64,000 bases of DNA from Nemertoderma westbladi. Lineage: Eukaryota; Xenacoelomorpha; Nemertodermatida; Nemertodermatidae. A model generated the notes under the pieces. That model was not told where the DNA came from and made no database searches. It saw nothing but the letters and a program-made list of their open reading frames with translations. Of the stretch, positions 60,477 through 64,000 are shown piece after piece; positions within the stretch are counted from its first letter, which is position 1; every line of letters begins with the position of its first letter. A program made the translations under genes and the position numbers. The stretch is from assembly GCA_032718475.1 (NCBI GenBank), contig JAUCBJ010008562.1, positions 62,001 to 126,000 on the forward strand, read 5' to 3'.

Positions 60477-62015
60477 ATGGATAACCAATCTGAAGACTTT
60501 AATGAACCAGATGATGTCAGTCAACATCGTGGCGCCAGTGTCGATCAACATCCATTGCACAACCCGGACATGGCACCCCCTCCGCCTCCAGAATTACAAG
60601 GTACATCATGGGTACCCCCTCCACAGTTCCCAAGTACATCAAGGGTAATCCCTCCACAGTGCCCAAGTACATCATGGATACCCGCTCCACATTTCCCAAG
60701 TGCATCAAGGGTACTCCCTCCACAGTTCCCAAGTACATCAAGGGTACTCCCTCCACAGTTCCCAAGTACATCAAGGGTACTCCCTCCACAGTTCCCAAGT
60801 ACATCAAGGGTACTCCCTCCACAGTTCCCAAGTACATCAAGGGTACTCCCTCCACAGTTCCCAAGTGCATCAAGCGTACTCCCTCCACAGTTCCCAAGTA
60901 CATCAAGGGATTTCGACCAATCAGGTTACCAACAAACAAGCAGTGAATTTCATCCACCAGGGTGGATGAGTCCCTGGATTGATGATTCCGCGAGAATATG
61001 GCGTCCTTGGGTTCATGATTCCAAATCCAAAGTTACATCCGATATTGTTGAGTTACCTCCATTGCAAAGTACCTCATATCATGAGGTTCAGCTTCCTTAC
61101 TTCAAAAGAATATCTGGTACAGATAAATTTCCTGAAGTATCAAGAACATTGACTTCGAGGGAAATTCCTGGAAACCAAAGTACAGCCGGTGTGGAACATC
61201 TTTCTGGAAACCCAAGTACATCTCTCATGGGTCAGAGTTCTGTTGCATATGCTTTACCTGAACCTACAGAAATTCGATTTTCTTCCTTTAATATTAATAA
61301 TGGTACAAGCCTATATAGAACAATCATGTCAACGTCTGACTCTTTTGTTTCGCGTAATAAATATGTGCATAAGAAAGAATCTATTTCCATTTCGTTTGAT
61401 TATGAAACAAAAGTGCTAAAATGCAATAAAAAGCATGACAAATATTTCAAGTTAACAATTCATAGAAATACTTCGGTAAATATTCCACCAGTTGGAGATA
61501 ATGATTATATGTGTATGAATGTCACACTAAACAATACCTTAAAAGAAAAGTGTAAAGTTTTTTTGCATCATCGATACGATGCCGAATATTTACTTGGAGC
61601 GATTAAGGAAAAAGGAAAAGAAGACAGGAAGAAAAAGAGAACTGCAGAACCACGCGTTCCGAATCCGGAAGCTAACTCAGTAAATCTACCGAACCCTAAA
61701 ATGGTCATAATAACAAAAGATGATGGACAAGGAACCCCCCTTGATCTATTACAATTTGATTCAGTTGAGTATCCTATTAAATTAACCCTTAAAAATAACA
61801 AATTTGAATGCCAACAGATATATCAGGGCAGATATTATGATATATCATTGCAACATAGTCAAGTCGAAGATGTAAAAAAAATAAACGAAAACAATGTTGT
61901 CATTTTAAAAGTGCCGTTCGTTCATGGCACACCCTATTATGAATTCTCCTTTGCAAAAGAGGATGAAGCCAATGACTTTGAAAAGATAGTACGTGGAATT
62001 ATTAGTAATATTTGA
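60477..62015 (+). CDS. Unknown protein, Pro-rich repeats and two PH-like modules
   Basis: An intact 512-codon ORF without introns; ATG at 60477, TGA at 62013-62015. Residues 1-40 are acidic. Residues about 42-145 hold nine copies of an 11-residue PPQFPSTSRVL-type repeat. Residues about 146-265 are low-complexity with further STS motifs. Two later blocks look folded: about 278-380 (strand-rich, ending VFLHHRYDAEYLLGAIKEKG) and about 415-510 (strand-rich, ending EFSFAKEDEANDFEKIVRGI). Alternating strands then a C-terminal helix suggest PH/EVH1-like folds, which is inference. A Lys-rich KEDRKKKRT stretch links them and may be a nuclear signal. No transposon motif is seen. I do not recognise the family. 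Confidence 0.75.
   Translation: MDNQSEDFNEPDDVSQHRGASVDQHPLHNPDMAPPPPPELQGTSWVPPPQFPSTSRVIPPQCPSTSWIPAPHFPSASRVLPPQFPSTSRVLPPQFPSTSRVLPPQFPSTSRVLPPQFPSTSRVLPPQFPSASSVLPPQFPSTSRDFDQSGYQQTSSEFHPPGWMSPWIDDSARIWRPWVHDSKSKVTSDIVELPPLQSTSYHEVQLPYFKRISGTDKFPEVSRTLTSREIPGNQSTAGVEHLSGNPSTSLMGQSSVAYALPEPTEIRFSSFNINNGTSLYRTIMSTSDSFVSRNKYVHKKESISISFDYETKVLKCNKKHDKYFKLTIHRNTSVNIPPVGDNDYMCMNVTLNNTLKEKCKVFLHHRYDAEYLLGAIKEKGKEDRKKKRTAEPRVPNPEANSVNLPNPKMVIITKDDGQGTPLDLLQFDSVEYPIKLTLKNNKFECQQIYQGRYYDISLQHSQVEDVKKINENNVVILKVPFVHGTPYYEFSFAKEDEANDFEKIVRGIISNI
60600..60908 (+). repeat. 33-bp coding minisatellite
   Basis: Nine units of CCACAGTTCCCAAGTACATC plus AAGGGTACTCCCT, five of them almost identical, the first four diverged. 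The period is 11 codons, so changes in copy number keep the frame. A reverse-strand frame through the array exists only because of the repeat. Confidence 0.95.
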
Positions 62016-62550
62016 TTATTTAAATGCTAAACATAATAGGTAATATTAAATATTTTTGTCTCGGGTGCGGCTCAACTACCAGGATAGTCAACGCTGTAAC
62101 ATTACAATGTGTTAAGTCAATTTGGTACTAAACAAATGTAACTATCTAACTCTGTGTATAATCTCTGTATATACTCTGTATATGGATAATATATTAGATT
62201 TCTTTATTTCCAATATTTGAGTAAAACTCTTTAATTAAAACTATTAAATTAAGCCAAGGTGCAGATATGCACCCTGGCTAGTCCCTCTGATGCATTCATG
62301 CTGAAATTTAATAGTGTCCTGGCCCGGCCCCCATGCGAGTATTGAATCCACGACCTCCGATAGAGATGTTAATTCCCCCGATGCAACCCTTACTTCAAGG
62401 TGTGTCTTATTGCATTCTATCTACCAATGGCTGGGAAAATGCGGGAATCGACTTATATAATTATGGAAGTCGTCCTCACTTCAACCGAATAAGCATGGTG
62501 GACCTGGACAGCCCATGACTTTCTTGAGACGCATCTTAACCCTATTAAAC
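62016..62550. other. Intergenic with possible SINE remnant
   Basis: No gene. On the minus strand near 62328-62370, GGAGGTCGTGGATTCAATAC resembles a tRNA B box followed by CGCATGGGGGCCGGG, a layout seen in some SINEs. The A box is not clear, so the call is weak. Confidence 0.3.
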
Positions 62551-62600
62551 CCGGGGGGGGGGGGGGGGGGAGGGGGGGGGTCAATATGACCCCTCCCGTG
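62551..62600. repeat. Long G tract and GGGGTCA-ATA-TGACCCC palindrome
   Basis: CCC is followed by 18 G, one A and nine G (62553-62580). The last G merge with GGGGTCAATATGACCCC, a 7-bp stem with a 3-nt loop. Such G runs are prone to length error and to G-quadruplex folding. Confidence 0.9.
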
Positions 62601-62779
62601 GTTTTTTTATTATAATTCTGAAACAAACGCAGTTGGGAATCTGAAATTTTATGACTTTTCCTAAAAATCTAATGTCTTCTTAGTAGTGAAAACCGTTTTC
62701 AAAAATATTGGGTAGTTTTCGAGTTATAGCACCATTTTTTAACCCTACTTTTGGCACTTGTTTGAGACGTTTTTTGAAA

Positions 62780-63620
62780 ATTACATTTCATTAAATATTA
62801 ATTGTAACATCTCTATTTTTTATTACCACCGGTTTTTTGGTGTTAGCAATTGGATGAAATTCATATAAATTGATTTAGAAATTTCAAACTTGTTTTTATC
62901 GGCGGGTGCCAAATTTTGGTGCCAGCACCAAATATTGAAATATGTCCATTTTGTAAATTGATTGTTTGAAGCTTGTTTTTTACGTAATTGGGGTTTTTTG
63001 GGGTTCTGGTTTCGATGAAATATATACGAGTTGCTCCAAGCGTATCAAACTTGTATTTTTCGGTGCTGTTTGCAAATTTTGGTGCTAGCACGAAATTTTG
63101 AAAATCCATTCAATAGATAAAATTGCTTGTGACAATTTCTTTCTTGCATTTTAGAGGTTTATGGCTGTTCTGAATTCAATGGAATATATAATTATCGAAC
63201 TAGACATCTCAAACTTGTATATTTCGGAAGTGGGTGCAAAATGTGCTACTAGCACCAAATTTTGAAAACCATCAAATATATCATTTGATTGTGTCATCTT
63301 GTTTCTTGCGTTATATGGGTTTGTTAGGGTTCTGAATTCAATGGAATCAGTAAAAATTTCATAAGAGTTTTCAAACTTGTATTTTTCGCCGGTGGGTGAA
63401 AATTGTGATTGCACCAAATTTTGGAAAATGAGTAAATTGATCAGTAGATAGTATCATCTTGTTTCTTGCGTTATACGGGTTTATGAGGGTCCTGAATCCG
63501 ATGGAATCAATAAAAACAGCACTGGACATCGCAAACTTGTACTTTTTAGTAATGGGTACGAAATTTGGTGCTAGCACCAAAATTTGCCAAATTACGCCGA
63601 AAAATACAAGTAGCCATGAT
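62780..63620. repeat. Satellite array, about 161-bp unit with palindrome
   Basis: CAAACTTGT occurs at 62885, 63046, 63210, 63372 and 63532, a period of 160-164 bp. Each unit also holds a TTGGTGCTAGCACCAA-like motif about 30 bp later (exact at 63564-63579, changed in others), CTTGTTTYTTGCGTTAT and GGGTTCTGAATYC-ATGGAAT. At least five diverged units. Short frames within it are not genes. Confidence 0.9.
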
Positions 63621-64000
63621 CTGGCATATTTGAAATGTATTCCATTAGAATCAGCGCCCTAGAAAACCTGAAAATGTGAATTTATAGCATCGTATAAGTG
63701 AATTAAAAATTCTGTGTTCTAACTGAAAAGTGCTGGTTACTTGTTTTTTTCATTTTTTTCCTACGCATAGAGGATTAAACAGACATTTATGGTAATCATA
63801 TCATTTTTAAATATTTTCCAATGTATTTTGCGCCCCAAAAAACTTGTATTGAAAAACAATTAGCCGAAAAATGTAACTTTCAAATTTTGTGAAAATTGTG
63901 CACTACTTGTAATTTTGGTGCTGCAATATTACCACCCCAGTACATTTTTTCGGAAATTTTTTTTTCGATCGGATCCATACTAGTGATACCTACGTACAAA
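63621..64000. other. AT-rich end of window, no gene
   Basis: Sequence beyond the satellite with a few related words (AATTTTGGTGCTGCAAT near 63911) that may be a worn satellite unit. Nothing else is seen. Confidence 0.35.

Noticed and set aside
60517-60957. Minus-strand frame of 146 codons with GTVEGVPLMYL-type repeats
   Set aside because: Exists only because the 33-bp minisatellite lacks stops in several frames; the plus frame has the TATA box and folded domains.

Overview
This window is eukaryotic, from an invertebrate animal genome. It shows no bacterial gene packing or ribosome binding sites. It has AT-rich spacer, many retrotransposons in different states of decay, MITE-like inverted repeats, SINE-type tRNA-derived repeats and satellite DNA. 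BEL/Pao and Ty3/Gypsy elements, a CR1-like LINE and recurrent TACCGGTA and TAGGCCTA spacer words would fit a marine invertebrate or an arthropod, but the sequence does not settle the species. Almost every sizeable coding region belongs to a mobile element. The one clearly intact gene not tied to an element is a single-exon 512-codon gene near the right end, and I do not recognise its function.

Layout. 1-5.4 kb: the 3' part of a Gag-like zinc-knuckle gene running off the left edge, an AT-rich tail with direct repeats, a tRNA-like sequence, an LTR-like promoter, and an 18-unit minisatellite with a GGTAC-TAC-GTACC hairpin. 5.5-11.6 kb (minus): BEL/Pao element 1, with a very long Gag-protease region broken at poly-C runs and no reverse transcriptase (RT). 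12.2-14.9 kb: a 426-bp repeat, then a decayed Gag-like gene (minus). 16.6-17.9 kb: a 5'-truncated LINE RT fragment (plus). 18.1-27.4 kb (minus): BEL/Pao element 2, nearly complete from Gag to integrase, with a large N-terminal extension carrying an internal 1.1-kb duplication. 29.5-33.6 kb (minus): a young Ty3/Gypsy element with near-identical LTRs, a TTAT target duplication, primer-binding and polypurine sites, and an internal deletion. 34.0-37.2 kb: the second copy of the 426-bp repeat and a broken BEL/Pao element 3. 38.4-43.5 kb (plus): short tandem repeats, then an unusual element whose single ORF joins a zinc finger directly to an RT with no endonuclease, followed head to tail by a deletion derivative that lost the RT.

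44-47 kb: an unidentified decayed coding segment (minus) and three inverted-repeat elements, one with a TTA duplication typical of PIF/Harbinger. 47.2-50.1 kb (plus): a decayed GC-rich Gypsy element. 50.4-51.7 kb: a striking 89-bp hairpin, a 781-bp element with CACTA...TAGTG termini, and a foldback. 51.7-58.5 kb: a LINE 3' end (minus) split by a complete Gypsy-like element (plus) with 398-bp LTRs, unusual CGCCAGA/TCTGGCG LTR ends and at most a 3-bp target duplication. 58.9-59.4 kb: a short tandem duplication and a SINE with a perfect 14-bp target duplication. 60.5-62.0 kb: the TATA-driven 512-codon gene with a 33-bp coding minisatellite. 62.5-63.6 kb: a long G tract and a satellite of about 161 bp containing a palindrome.

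The genes do not form an operon or pathway. Each retroelement carries its own Gag, protease, RT, RNase H and integrase, and most copies are broken by stop codons, frameshifts or deletions. Several frame breaks sit in homopolymer runs, so some may be sequencing or assembly indels.
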